Positions 1 through 8,063 of a DNA stretch of 64,000 nucleotides are shown piece after piece. Below the pieces are notes generated by a model, which was given only the letters and a program-made list of their open reading frames with translations, did not search any database and was not told the DNA's origin. Source of the stretch: Arminella tubonensis (GTDB lineage Bacteria > Pseudomonadota > Alphaproteobacteria > Rhizobiales > Rhizobiaceae); the NCBI RefSeq assembly GCF_003240585.1, contig NZ_PCDP01000032.1, positions 1 to 64,000 of the forward strand, given 5' to 3'. Position 1 is the first letter of the stretch. Each line of letters starts with the position of its first letter. The position numbers and the translations under genes are program-made.

Positions 1-1
1 A

Positions 2-373
<372 letters not shown>

Positions 374-1240
374 CTAAATTCCTCCATCGCTTCGTTTCGT
401 TTTGCGCTCGGGCGTTACATGAGCCCAGAGTGCCCTTATCTCATCTTTCAGAATTTGGGATTCCTGCCATCTGTCGGTGCTGTCTTCGCCGTCACGCCCG
501 GTGATGGCATAGGGCTTCGGGCCGAGTTCGCAAGTGAAAGCCAGAACGTCATCCGGCCCAGCACGATTTTTCCAGCTCCGGAAGCCGTAATCCCACCAGC
601 CGAGGAAAAGGTTGAGCCACGGCTTGTGATGGGGAAACGAGATTTCGATCTGCACCTGCTCCCGCGATGCTACCCGGCCATGAAAAGACCACGAGCTGTC
701 AAGCACGCGGTGCATAAGCGCGTGGTTCTCGTCCGAGATCGGCCACGCGAATTCGCGACCGACCAGAAAATGCGAGAGATCCCCGAGAAGTTTCAGGTCG
801 GGCATCCGGTCCAGCAGATCGAGCGTGAAAAACAGGTCAGTCGTCATGCGGTCGCGGTGGGTCTCGACATAGACAGGGATCTTCGCCTCGTCCCCGAGCC
901 GCTGCCAGCCCTCCAGTAGAGGCAGACAGTCCTCGATGCGCCGCAGCCTGACGTCGGGTTGCAGACAGATATGGGCGACCTCGAATTCGACGGCGTTTTC
1001 GAGCACCGGCTTGAGATCGTCGACGGTCTTGGGAAAGCACTGCCCTTCAGCTTTCAGGTCACGATCTTTCAGCAAAGTGGCGAGCTGCCTGACATAGGCG
1101 CGCTCATGCCAGTGAGCGCTGACGCCGTCGAAACCCGCGTCGGCGGTTCGTTGAACATTTGTCTCGAGCGAGGGTTCCGACTTCGAGGAACTACGCAGCT
1201 CCATGGCCCAGAGCGACTGGAATATGTTCAGCGTTTGCAA
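374..1240 (-). CDS. Sugar phosphate isomerase/epimerase, TIM-barrel (IolE/MocC-type)
   Basis: This 288-residue protein resembles the xylose-isomerase-like TIM-barrel family that includes IolE and MocC. Evidence is the N-terminal IFQSLWAMELRS strand, GFDGVSAHW, the metal-site-like segments VETHRDRMTTD and LGDLSHFLVGREFAWP, and a C-terminal FTCELGPKPYAITG. The start is TTG at 1240, chosen because GGAGG sits five bases upstream and the first strand of the barrel follows at once. Such enzymes isomerise, epimerise or dehydrate inositol- and sugar-derived ketones. Lying between a LacI regulator and a formaldehyde dehydrogenase, downstream of moc-like genes, it may act in inositol-amine breakdown (the MocC role), but the substrate cannot be read from sequence. 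Confidence 0.8.
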   Translation of the reverse strand: MQTLNIFQSLWAMELRSSSKSEPSLETNVQRTADAGFDGVSAHWHERAYVRQLATLLKDRDLKAEGQCFPKTVDDLKPVLENAVEFEVAHICLQPDVRLRRIEDCLPLLEGWQRLGDEAKIPVYVETHRDRMTTDLFFTLDLLDRMPDLKLLGDLSHFLVGREFAWPISDENHALMHRVLDSSWSFHGRVASREQVQIEISFPHHKPWLNLFLGWWDYGFRSWKNRAGPDDVLAFTCELGPKPYAITGRDGEDSTDRWQESQILKDEIRALWAHVTPERKTKRSDGGI

Positions 1241-1279
1241 GGGCGCCTCCAGTTGCGGTTACTTGCGGAAAATTTAAAA

Positions 1280-2287
1280 TCAAACATTCTGGGCGGTGAT
1301 CGTCATGAAGCGCACTGGATCGATTGCAACCTCGGCCTGGATGATGCCAAGCTTGCGTAATATCAGATCGACGGAACGCCGCGCCTGCGTTTCTGGCGCT
1401 TGGTCGAGACAGATATCAAGCAGGCCCGATTGAAGATAGCGCTTCTTTCTTTGAGTCAGCTCGTGGCCCACCCAGAAGATATCCCGCTGACCGCTCAAGG
1501 TTTTCAACACCGTGGCGACGCCCTCGTCTCCCCCACCGGCTGAATAGACGCCGATGATCTGCGGATCGTGACGGAGAGCCTCGCTGACAAGGTCTGCTGA
1601 TCGCAGGTCGTCGTCAAATCCGATCATGACCCGCGTCAGGTCGTGAGTGCCGGCCTTTCCTGCTACGAAGTCAGAGAAGCCCTGGATACGCTCCCGATGG
1701 GTTCTGTAGGTGCCGCTGTGGCAGATGGCAGCCAGATTCCCGCTCCTACCCCCAAGCATGCCGGACATGAAAAACCCGGCGCTCCTCCCGGCTGCATAAT
1801 TGTCGATCCCAACGTAAGGGATCTCCGCGTCGTCACACCGGCTGACGACCTGCACGACCTCGACGCCCGCCTCCCTGACACGCCTCAAGCTCTCTGTGAC
1901 CTTTGGATGATCCAGGGCGCAGATGATCACACCGGAGCGGCGAAAGCTTGGATTGGCGATATGGTGCGCCATGCCGACGGGATCGCTCTCCTTGACAAAA
2001 GTCCGGTGAAGAACGACGGATCGGTCAAGCGACGCGGCGATGCGCTCGAAGGCCTGGTTCAGGCGGGCGAAAAAGCTGGTTTCAGGGCGCACGAGAATGA
2101 CCTCTATCTTGATAGCCGGTCGATGTCGCTTGGATGGGCGAATGCCGTAGTTCAGCCTCTCCACCACCGCCAAAACCTTTTGAACGGTATCTTCCCTGAC
2201 GTTGCCACGCCCGTTGATGACACGCTCTACGGTCGCTGTGCCCACGCCCGCCTGCAGGGCGACGTCCCTGATCGTTATCTTTGGCAT
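1280..2287 (-). CDS. LacI-family transcriptional regulator
   Basis: The protein opens with the LacI helix-turn-helix (ITIRDVALQAGVGTATVERV, then NGRGNVREDTVQKVL) and continues with a periplasmic-binding-protein-like effector domain to about residue 335. The start is set at the ATG giving MPKITIRDVA; an upstream ATG at 2308 would add seven residues not usual for the family. It is transcribed after the moc-like operon, separated by a perfect 11-bp hairpin, and is followed by the TIM-barrel and formaldehyde dehydrogenase genes. It probably senses a sugar- or inositol-like ligand and represses this locus. The HTH has GVGTATVERV where many members have GVS..TVSRV, so operator preference may differ. 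Confidence 0.88.
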   Translation of the reverse strand: MPKITIRDVALQAGVGTATVERVINGRGNVREDTVQKVLAVVERLNYGIRPSKRHRPAIKIEVILVRPETSFFARLNQAFERIAASLDRSVVLHRTFVKESDPVGMAHHIANPSFRRSGVIICALDHPKVTESLRRVREAGVEVVQVVSRCDDAEIPYVGIDNYAAGRSAGFFMSGMLGGRSGNLAAICHSGTYRTHRERIQGFSDFVAGKAGTHDLTRVMIGFDDDLRSADLVSEALRHDPQIIGVYSAGGGDEGVATVLKTLSGQRDIFWVGHELTQRKKRYLQSGLLDICLDQAPETQARRSVDLILRKLGIIQAEVAIDPVRFMTITAQNV

Positions 2288-2351
2288 TGGCAATCCGTTG
2301 TCTTGCACCAGGACACGAGACTCCTACCGCAAAACGTGGCCAATGTCGGTA

Positions 2352-2384
2352 GGGGAGAGAGCTTATGACATACGCTCTCTCCCC
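2352..2384 (-). terminator. Perfect 11-bp inverted repeat between the ferredoxin reductase and lacI genes
   Basis: GGGGAGAGAGC at 2352-2362 is repeated exactly inverted at 2374-2384 with an 11-base loop. It lies 57 bases past the reductase stop and 65 bases before the LacI start. No strong T-run follows, so it may be an mRNA-stabilising or attenuating hairpin rather than a classical terminator. Confidence 0.6.
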
Positions 2385-2440
2385 GTCGCCGCCACCGGAG
2401 GAGTTCGGCGACTGCGAATCGAGACACGATGATCTTGTTG

Positions 2441-3658
2441 TCATGCAGCAGCCTGAGCCGAGCGCACATCCCTTAGCAGTTCCTTAAGGTTCAGCACTGG
2501 ATCGGCCAGTTTCGAAGGGTCTGGCGTGGCTCTCGCATCGATCAACATCTCCGCCAGTTTGATATCCTTGGCGACGCCGTTGCCGACGCCAAGCCCAGCC
2601 GCGGCAACAAGGCGCCCACCGTCCAGATAGAATTCGATCGCGCCGTCGGCGATGTGTCGAACGATGGTCTGTTGCCCAGGCATCGGTATTCCGACGACCT
2701 GCAGACTAAAATCGTATTGATCCGACCAGAACCAAGGTGTGGCGACAAATGCTTCCTCGCCGCCCAGCATGTTTCGGCTTGCAGTCTCGGCCTGCTTGCG
2801 GGCGTTCCGCCAGCTTTCAAAGCGCATGTGCCCATTGTCGCCGATAAGGACCGAGGCACAATCGCCTGCCGCAAAGACGTCGGGCGCGCCTGTCCGCAGG
2901 CACGCGTCAGTCACGATCCCGTTCGACGTCGCAATTCCTGCAGATTCGGCCAGTTCGACATTTGGAACGACGCCGATGGCCGCGACTACTACGTCGGCAG
3001 GCAAGACCGTTCCGTCAGCGAGCACGACCGAATTCTGCTTTATCTCTTCGACCCCCTGACCCAGATGGAACGCCACACCCTCCTCGACATGCCTGGCATG
3101 CAGCATCTGGGCGAAGCGCCGCGGTACCGCCCGCCCGAGAGGCTTCGAGGCCGCTTCTACAATGCTGACCGCGATACCTCGCCGACGTAACACCGAGGCA
3201 AGCTCCATGCCGATCAGCCCGCCTCCGATGATGGCCACCGATTTCGCGCCTCTTGCTTTCTCGAACATGACGCCAGCATCAGAATAGGTCCGAAAGCCGA
3301 GTGCAAGGTCGGAACCGCGACAGCTAAGACGCCGCGGACTTGCTCCCGTTGCAAGAAGCAGCTTGTCATAGCGGTATGTCGTTCCGTCGGTCATTTTGAT
3401 CGATCGCGCTGCGACGTCTATGGCCGTGACAGCGCATCCTTGCCGATATTGGATTGACGCTGCCTCCAGAGCCTCTGCGGTGCAGATCGCCTTCATCTGC
3501 GCGATGCCATCCGAGGGCTTCGATAGTGGTGGACGCTCGTAGGGGAGATGCAGCTCCCCGCCGATCAGGGTTATCGGCCCGACATAGCCTGCTTCGCGCG
3601 TTGCGAAAGCGGCCCGAGTCCCACATTCGCCAGCACCGATGATAACGATTCCGTCCAT
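2441..3658 (-). CDS. mocF: FAD/NAD(P)-dependent ferredoxin reductase (MocF-like)
   Basis: This 405-residue protein has two dinucleotide folds: the FAD site VIIGAGECGTRAAFATREAG at the N terminus and an NAD site AIIGGGLIGMELASVLRR near residue 145, plus the second FAD motif FAAGDCAS. It matches reductases that feed electrons to Rieske or 2Fe-2S ferredoxins of oxygenases (rubredoxin, putidaredoxin and terpredoxin reductases). With the Rieske ferredoxin and the desaturase-like oxygenase upstream it forms a three-component electron chain, NAD(P)H to reductase to ferredoxin to oxygenase. That is the composition of MocDEF, the rhizopine (3-O-methyl-scyllo-inosamine) demethylase. The family is certain; the moc assignment rests on gene context. 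Confidence 0.75.
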   Translation of the reverse strand: MDGIVIIGAGECGTRAAFATREAGYVGPITLIGGELHLPYERPPLSKPSDGIAQMKAICTAEALEAASIQYRQGCAVTAIDVAARSIKMTDGTTYRYDKLLLATGASPRRLSCRGSDLALGFRTYSDAGVMFEKARGAKSVAIIGGGLIGMELASVLRRRGIAVSIVEAASKPLGRAVPRRFAQMLHARHVEEGVAFHLGQGVEEIKQNSVVLADGTVLPADVVVAAIGVVPNVELAESAGIATSNGIVTDACLRTGAPDVFAAGDCASVLIGDNGHMRFESWRNARKQAETASRNMLGGEEAFVATPWFWSDQYDFSLQVVGIPMPGQQTIVRHIADGAIEFYLDGGRLVAAAGLGVGNGVAKDIKLAEMLIDARATPDPSKLADPVLNLKELLRDVRSAQAAA

Positions 3659-3711
3659 GGTTTTCGTATCCGTGAAGGGCTGGCGCGCTGCCGCTCGCCA
3701 GCCGCATGGGG

Positions 3712-4656
3712 TCAGTTCTTGTGAGCGTATTCGTTCATGTTCTTGGGGGTGACGAGTTCGAAGGGAACCATGACCTCCTTTTCCACCGACTTGCCGCGCG
3801 CGAGCGCGACGGCCGCATCAAGGGCGCTTCCAGATTGACCCTTGGCATTCTGGAAGACAGTCGCGGCCAGATCTCCAGCGGCCATAGCTGCGAGACCATC
3901 CTGGGTCGCGTCGATGCCGACGACGATCTCGTCCTTCATCTTCATCCCGGAGGATTTTAGCGCCTGCACGGCGCCGAGAGCCATTTCATCGTTGTTTGCA
4001 AACACGACGTCGATCGGCCGGCCAGCGGTGATCCAGTTCGTGGTCATATCCATCGCGCTCGTTCGCTGCCAAGCCGCCGACTGCTCGTCCGCGATAGTCG
4101 CCCCCTTACAGTCGCCACCGGCAAAGGCGTCCTTGAACGAGTCTGTGCGATCGTGCGATGCCTGGTGAGCGAGATCACCCATCAGGATGTAGACCTGCGC
4201 ACTGCTTTCCTTCTTCTTGGACTTCAGGAGATCGCATGCCGCCTGGGCTGCCAGCTTCCCGGCGTCCGTCTCCTTGGAGCCGATATAAGCTTCCTGGTCC
4301 GGGAGCTTGGCAACGTTCGAGGGCTCGAGGTTGAGGTAGACCAGCGGGATCTTTGCTTTGCTCGCCGCCTCGCTGATCGCCGGTGCCGCGGATGCGTCAG
4401 CCAGAGTGATGATGATTGCATCGACTTTAGCGGCGATGAAGTTGTTCACCTGATTGATTTGCTTTGAGATGTCAGTCTGCGCATCCTCGAATTGTACGGT
4501 GACCCCGCCCACCTCGGCCGCCCTCGTCTGGATGCCCTGCCGCAACAGCGTCTGGAAATTGTTGTCGAAGCTCTGCATCGAAACGCCGATCGTTTCGGCT
4601 GACGCGCTGCCGGCCATTAAGGCGGCAATAGCTGCCGCCACCAAAGTCATTTTCAT
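3712..4656 (-). CDS. mocB: Sugar ABC transporter periplasmic substrate-binding protein (MocB-like)
   Basis: A Sec signal peptide (MKMTLVAAAIAALMAGSASA) is followed by a ribose/galactose-binding-protein fold beginning ETIGVSMQSFDNNFQTLL, with VDAIIITLADASAA and VFANNDEMALGAVQALKSSG as typical later segments. The start is the ATG at 4656, six bases after GGGAGG; two nearby ATG codons are possible. No permease or ATPase gene is adjacent, so those must lie elsewhere, or the protein may serve as a sensor-type binding protein. In rhizopine clusters MocB is the rhizopine-binding protein, and its place here between the ferredoxin and reductase genes supports the same role. Ligand specificity is inference. 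Confidence 0.78.
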   Translation of the reverse strand: MKMTLVAAAIAALMAGSASAETIGVSMQSFDNNFQTLLRQGIQTRAAEVGGVTVQFEDAQTDISKQINQVNNFIAAKVDAIIITLADASAAPAISEAASKAKIPLVYLNLEPSNVAKLPDQEAYIGSKETDAGKLAAQAACDLLKSKKKESSAQVYILMGDLAHQASHDRTDSFKDAFAGGDCKGATIADEQSAAWQRTSAMDMTTNWITAGRPIDVVFANNDEMALGAVQALKSSGMKMKDEIVVGIDATQDGLAAMAAGDLAATVFQNAKGQSGSALDAAVALARGKSVEKEVMVPFELVTPKNMNEYAHKN

Positions 4657-4734
4657 GTTCATCCTCCCATTTGATGCCGGCACATCCAAAAAGCGCTCCG
4701 GAGGCCGTTGTGGCCCAAACCAAATCCTTGTCGC

Positions 4735-5046
4735 CTAGGCGAGTTCGATGCGGATCTCCCCGTTCATCACCACCGCGGGGTAGGTCTTCAAGTTCTCGCA
4801 GGCCGGAAGTCTGATCGCCTCCCCAGTCCGATAGTCGAAGACGCCAGAGTGCTTGGGACACTCCACTTCAAAATCCATGACCAGCCCGTCTGCAAGGTGG
4901 ACGGCCTCGTGCGTGCAGAGACCGGCGGTGCAGTAGACGCTGTCATCAAGGGCGCGATAGACCGCATAGGTGCGGCCCAGGTAATCGAAGCGGATCGCGC
5001 CTTCCTGTTCGACGGTGTCCAGTCTGCAAACTGATATCCAGCTCAT
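4735..5046 (-). CDS. mocE: Rieske 2Fe-2S ferredoxin (MocE-like)
   Basis: This 103-residue protein is a soluble Rieske ferredoxin. The cluster ligands are visible as CTH in GLCTHEAVHL and CPKH in VECPKHSGVFDY, and the length is normal for the family. The ATG at 5046 overlaps the oxygenase stop codon (ATGA), so the two are translationally coupled. It would pass electrons from the FAD reductase at 2441-3658 to the oxygenase at 5043-6077. MocE of rhizopine-degrading rhizobia is a protein of this kind; the alternative is a ferredoxin for another desaturase-type oxygenase. Confidence 0.82.
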   Translation of the reverse strand: MSWISVCRLDTVEQEGAIRFDYLGRTYAVYRALDDSVYCTAGLCTHEAVHLADGLVMDFEVECPKHSGVFDYRTGEAIRLPACENLKTYPAVVMNGEIRIELA

Positions 5047-6077
5047 TCGGCAGCCTCCCCAACGCTGCTACGAGCCTTTTGCGCGGCGAGCTTCGCCTTC
5101 CGTTTGCGGTAGCGATCCTGCATGCGGGCATCGCCCTCCTGCGAGCCGTCGTGCCAGGTCCCGAACCACTTATCGAGAGGGATAAGGGCATCGCCATAGT
5201 TCACCTCGAAGTACTTGTGGTGCAGGTAATGTGCGTAGGCATGGCTATCGACGAGCGTTTCCTTGCCCACCTCGACCTTGTCGAAGCCCACATGCCCAGG
5301 GATCGCACCAAAGCCCGCATAATGGAGCTGGTAAAGCATGATGACCGGATTCGAAGGCAGTATGAGGTGGTAGAATGCCGTTCCGAAATACAGCAGGTGC
5401 TCGATCGGATGCATCGATAGCGACGACCACGGCGACGGATTGACTGAGTTGTGGTGAACTGAGTGGACCCATTTATAGAGCAGTGGCGTGTGAATGAGCC
5501 GGTGAACGCAGAAGAAGTGGAACTCATGAATGATCGGGACGACCAGCGCGACAATCGCAAGGGTCCAGGGGTGCTGAGTGAAGCCGAGCCAGGGCGCATA
5601 GCCATTCGCGTAGGCCCAGAGCATGGCGACTTCGATCGCGGTCCAGATGGAGACGCCCGACAGAAAGGTCCGGAGGATGTTGTCCCTATTCTGGTTTTCG
5701 AACCAGAAAGCCTTGTTCTTCTGGTCAGAAGGAAATTTTCCGTTGTATTTGAAACGGTTCTTCTGCCGCTTCAGCACATACAGGTGAAGTTCGAAAGCAC
5801 CGTAAAAAAGGAAGACACAGACAGCATTGACAAAATACAGCCCCCCAACCCACCCTATACGGATCGTCTGCATGCTCTCCGTGGCTGGAATTACCCACGC
5901 CCAATAGGCCACTGCCGATGCAGCAAAAGTCAAATTCCATGGGAAGAAGTAGTGCGGCAGCCACTTCAGAATGGCGACGATTCGTGTAGGAAATTGAAAT
6001 AATGGGGCATAGACTACTGGATTATAAGGAGCCCAATCGCCACGCTTGTCGCGTTTTCCGTATTTTTCATCGTCCAT
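5043..6077 (-). CDS. mocD: Sterol-desaturase/fatty-acid-hydroxylase family di-iron oxygenase (MocD-like)
   Basis: This 344-residue membrane protein has several hydrophobic segments (around residues 45-65, 80-100, 140-190) and the histidine clusters of the fatty acid hydroxylase superfamily: HEFHFFCVHRLIH, HSVHHNS and later HYLHHKYFE. These bind a di-iron centre that activates oxygen. It heads the minus-strand set, overlaps the Rieske ferredoxin gene by four bases, and has about 300 bases of upstream sequence with a candidate operator. MocD is described as a hydrocarbon-oxygenase-like protein needed for rhizopine O-demethylation, so the reaction here may be removal of a methyl group as formaldehyde. 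The superfamily call is strong, the substrate is inference. Confidence 0.8.
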   Translation of the reverse strand: MDDEKYGKRDKRGDWAPYNPVVYAPLFQFPTRIVAILKWLPHYFFPWNLTFAASAVAYWAWVIPATESMQTIRIGWVGGLYFVNAVCVFLFYGAFELHLYVLKRQKNRFKYNGKFPSDQKNKAFWFENQNRDNILRTFLSGVSIWTAIEVAMLWAYANGYAPWLGFTQHPWTLAIVALVVPIIHEFHFFCVHRLIHTPLLYKWVHSVHHNSVNPSPWSSLSMHPIEHLLYFGTAFYHLILPSNPVIMLYQLHYAGFGAIPGHVGFDKVEVGKETLVDSHAYAHYLHHKYFEVNYGDALIPLDKWFGTWHDGSQEGDARMQDRYRKRKAKLAAQKARSSVGEAAE

Positions 6078-6634
6078 GCGAGCTCCTTCACGCGACTTTC
6101 ATCGCAGTGCTTTTCAAGCCAAATTTTGTGATGAAGACCGTGACCAATGCGCTGTCAGCACGTGCCTACTTGCCTTCTCCCATCCTTCAAAGATAGCAGG
6201 ACAGTTGGATCAAGCCGAAAAGTAAACTGATCAAAAGTGATCATTTTGAACCCTCTGCAGCATGGGCATTGAATTCATTCTGCGGCTACCTGGTGGTCGG
6301 AGGAGAGCGCTGACGCCGCTGCACGTCTTTTCGACGGCCACCCGCATATCACCATTTTTCCCGGCGACGGTGTGGATGTAATGCCTTTTTTGACGTGACC
6401 GTTACGTGCAGGCATCATCACACGAGATGATATCACTCAACTACGCGGGGGTCCGCAACGGGCCAACCCCGACCTTGGCGCGGCGTGCTAAAATCTCCGT
6501 TTTCTCGTCGAGTATGCTAGCAGCGGACGATCTGCGGTCGGCCCCGTGAATCCTTGCGTTCGCGGGTTCTTCCGACGGCCAATGGTGGCCGAAGGAGAAC
6601 TCAAGTGGGTATCGCGCAATACGATCCTGCTGCA
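6078..6634. other. Intergenic region upstream of mocD with repeat sequence
   Basis: The first 180 bases hold the leader of the moc-like operon and the TGATCA pair at 6228-6243. From about 6560 the sequence is the reverse complement of a stretch at about 17087-17200 (GCCGGCGTTCCAT, CCCAGTGCAGCAGGATC, GCGATACCC), the upstream part of a relic integrase. No intact gene was recognised. Confidence 0.6.
6228..6243. promoter_or_regulatory. Candidate operator TGATCA-N4-TGATCA upstream of mocD
   Basis: TGATCAAAAGTGATCA consists of two self-complementary TGATCA half sites separated by AAAG, which also makes an overall inverted repeat. It lies 151-166 bases upstream of the mocD start in an AT-richer patch. 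It could bind the LacI regulator encoded downstream. LacI sites usually have a central CG, so another regulator is possible. Confidence 0.4.
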
Positions 6635-6819
6635 CTGGGTCGACCGGCATGGAACGCCGGCCGGAAGGTCGGCGTAAAGAAGCCCCTGAAGCAGCGACAG
6701 ATTTGGGCAATTCGTTTCTTCCTCGATAGGGAGGGCGCATGAGAGATCGGGCGCTGTTCGATCTCGCAATCGACAGTAAGCTACGCGGCTGCGATCTGGT
6801 TAAGTCTCGCTTGAAGGGG
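6635..6819 (+). pseudogene. Tyrosine recombinase/integrase N-terminal fragment, frameshifted
   Basis: One frame reads LGRPAWNAGRKVG then QRQIWAIRFFLDREG, and after a one-base shift at about 6738 the next frame reads MRDRALFDLAIDSKLRGCDL. Together these are the N-terminal part of a short tyrosine recombinase widespread in rhizobia. The catalytic C-terminal half is missing here. A matching C-terminal relic lies on the other strand at 25887-26147 and another N-terminal scrap at about 17070-17140. Confidence 0.72.
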
Positions 6820-7032
6820 ACACTTGAGTTGGCGCCCCCTTCCTGGAAGGACGAGTTCACTAATCAGTGGGGCACCTTAGAGATAGTCTACGCTATGGCG
6901 TTGAATCGGGCTAAAAGTGTTGCAGGCGACAGCCATAGCGAAATTATTCTCAGCAAGGAGGAACATTCGCTTGTTTTGACATCGATCAACAACCTTCAGC
7001 GACTTATTCCGTTGGTCTCAGGTTCCGTCTGA
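6739..7032 (+). CDS. Hybrid ORF: integrase fragment joined to unrecognised C-terminus
   Basis: An open frame of 97 codons starts within the integrase relic (RDRALFDLAIDSKLRG) and leaves integrase homology after about residue 27. The remainder (SWKDEFTNQWGTLEIVYAMA, then EIILSKEEHSLVLTSINNLQ) is not recognised. It may be the tail of another eroded gene that the rearrangement joined in frame. Expression is doubtful. Confidence 0.22.
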   Translation: MRDRALFDLAIDSKLRGCDLVKSRLKGTLELAPPSWKDEFTNQWGTLEIVYAMALNRAKSVAGDSHSEIILSKEEHSLVLTSINNLQRLIPLVSGSV

Positions 7033-7037
7033 AGTGA

Positions 7038-7388
7038 CCCAAGCGAGTTGGAGCGCCTCTGAAAGCCGTCCTCGATCCCCTCAGACAGAAAATCGGAAAT
7101 GCCCTCGTCAACAGCGATGGCGATCTTTGGACTTCGCGCGGATTTGGATCTTCTTTGGGAAAAGCTCGCCCGGCTGCCGGCGTGGTCGGTGTGACCTACA
7201 ATGACCTGCGCGGACCGGCTGCGACGAGGCTTGCCCTCGTCGGATGCACGGAAGCGGAGATCGCGACTTTGACCGGCCATAGTCTTTGACAGGTGCGCTC
7301 GATTCTCGACGCACACTACCTTCATCGCGATCCACTGCTCGCCGTCGCCATCCGGAAGCTCGAAATGAGAACGAACTCTTCCAAGTGA
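7038..7388 (+). pseudogene. Phage-type tyrosine integrase, C-terminal remnant with internal stop
   Basis: The frame reads APLKAVLDPLRQKIGNALV, then TYNDLRGPAATRLALVGCTE and IATLTGHSL, a TGA, and then VRSILDAHYLHRDPLLAVA. This is the core of a phage-integrase catalytic domain (H/Y-x-L-R, LTGHS, and the DAHY region holding the tyrosine), interrupted by a stop after GHSL. The N-terminal half is absent. It differs from the short recombinase relic just upstream, so two integrase families left remains at the same spot. Confidence 0.7.
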
Positions 7389-7444
7389 CTATCAATGTTC
7401 TAAGAGAAGAATGAGGAAAACGAAGCAAAAACAGATGACTGGGA

Positions 7445-7738
7445 AACCTGGACTCTCACATGATTTCAATGGCTTATAGAGAACGCCTCGAAATTTCCTC
7501 TGTTTTCCCATCGCAAGCGACCGTGGATGCCACCTTTGCGCCCTGCCTTTGGGCCTCAGTCAACGGGAGGGGTCTAGCGGCAATAATTGCCGCTTTCGGG
7601 GCCCAACTGGCCCTCGCCTGCCCGTCATTCCAGCAGCTTTCGGTGGAATTCGGAAGCAGGGCGACGGGAGCTGGATGAGTACGATGGGCCACAAACGGTC
7701 GTCTCAAATGGTGGTTGTCGATGACCAAAATGGGGCCG
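7445..7738 (+). repeat. 294-bp dispersed direct repeat, copy 1
   Basis: This segment matches 44803-45096 end to end at equal length with scattered substitutions. Shared runs include GCGACCGTGGATGCCACCTT, TTTGGGCCTCAGTCAACGGG, AATTCGGAAGCAGGGCGACG and ATGGTGGTTGTCGATGACCA. No convincing protein is encoded; the open frames across it differ between the copies. Confidence 0.85.
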
Positions 7739-8063
7739 GAAGGAGACTGGCCGCATCTGGAGAGTTAGCCAGAAATGCAGGCTTAGCGCAGTTGCAGTTC
7801 GGGTCTCCCCCGAACGCCATTTCGCGAACAGAACTGGGCACTTCCGCCGAAGCCCCCGCTCGCCGCCCATCACCAGACGTTCAAGAACCGTCCGCTTTCC
7901 GTTGATACTCATTTCCGTGCCGTCCACCTCGACGCCGTCGGTCACAAACAAGGATGACGGCTCGATGGAGGTGGAGATCGCCTGGACATTACCTCTTACC
8001 ACTTGTTGACTCAATCGCGGTTGAACAATAACTTGCGAGTTCGGTCGTTAGGCTTGTCCTCAC
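7739..8063. other. Intergenic region upstream of cyclase gene
   Basis: No gene was recognised. A minus-strand open frame crosses it (from about 8014) with segments such as LFVTDGVEVDGTEMSINGKR, but it runs into the dispersed repeat and matches no family I know. The cyclase start at 8064 has no strong ribosome binding site. Confidence 0.4.

Noticed and set aside
1643..2368. 241-codon plus-strand open frame
   Set aside because: Antisense to the LacI regulator; no recognisable domain.
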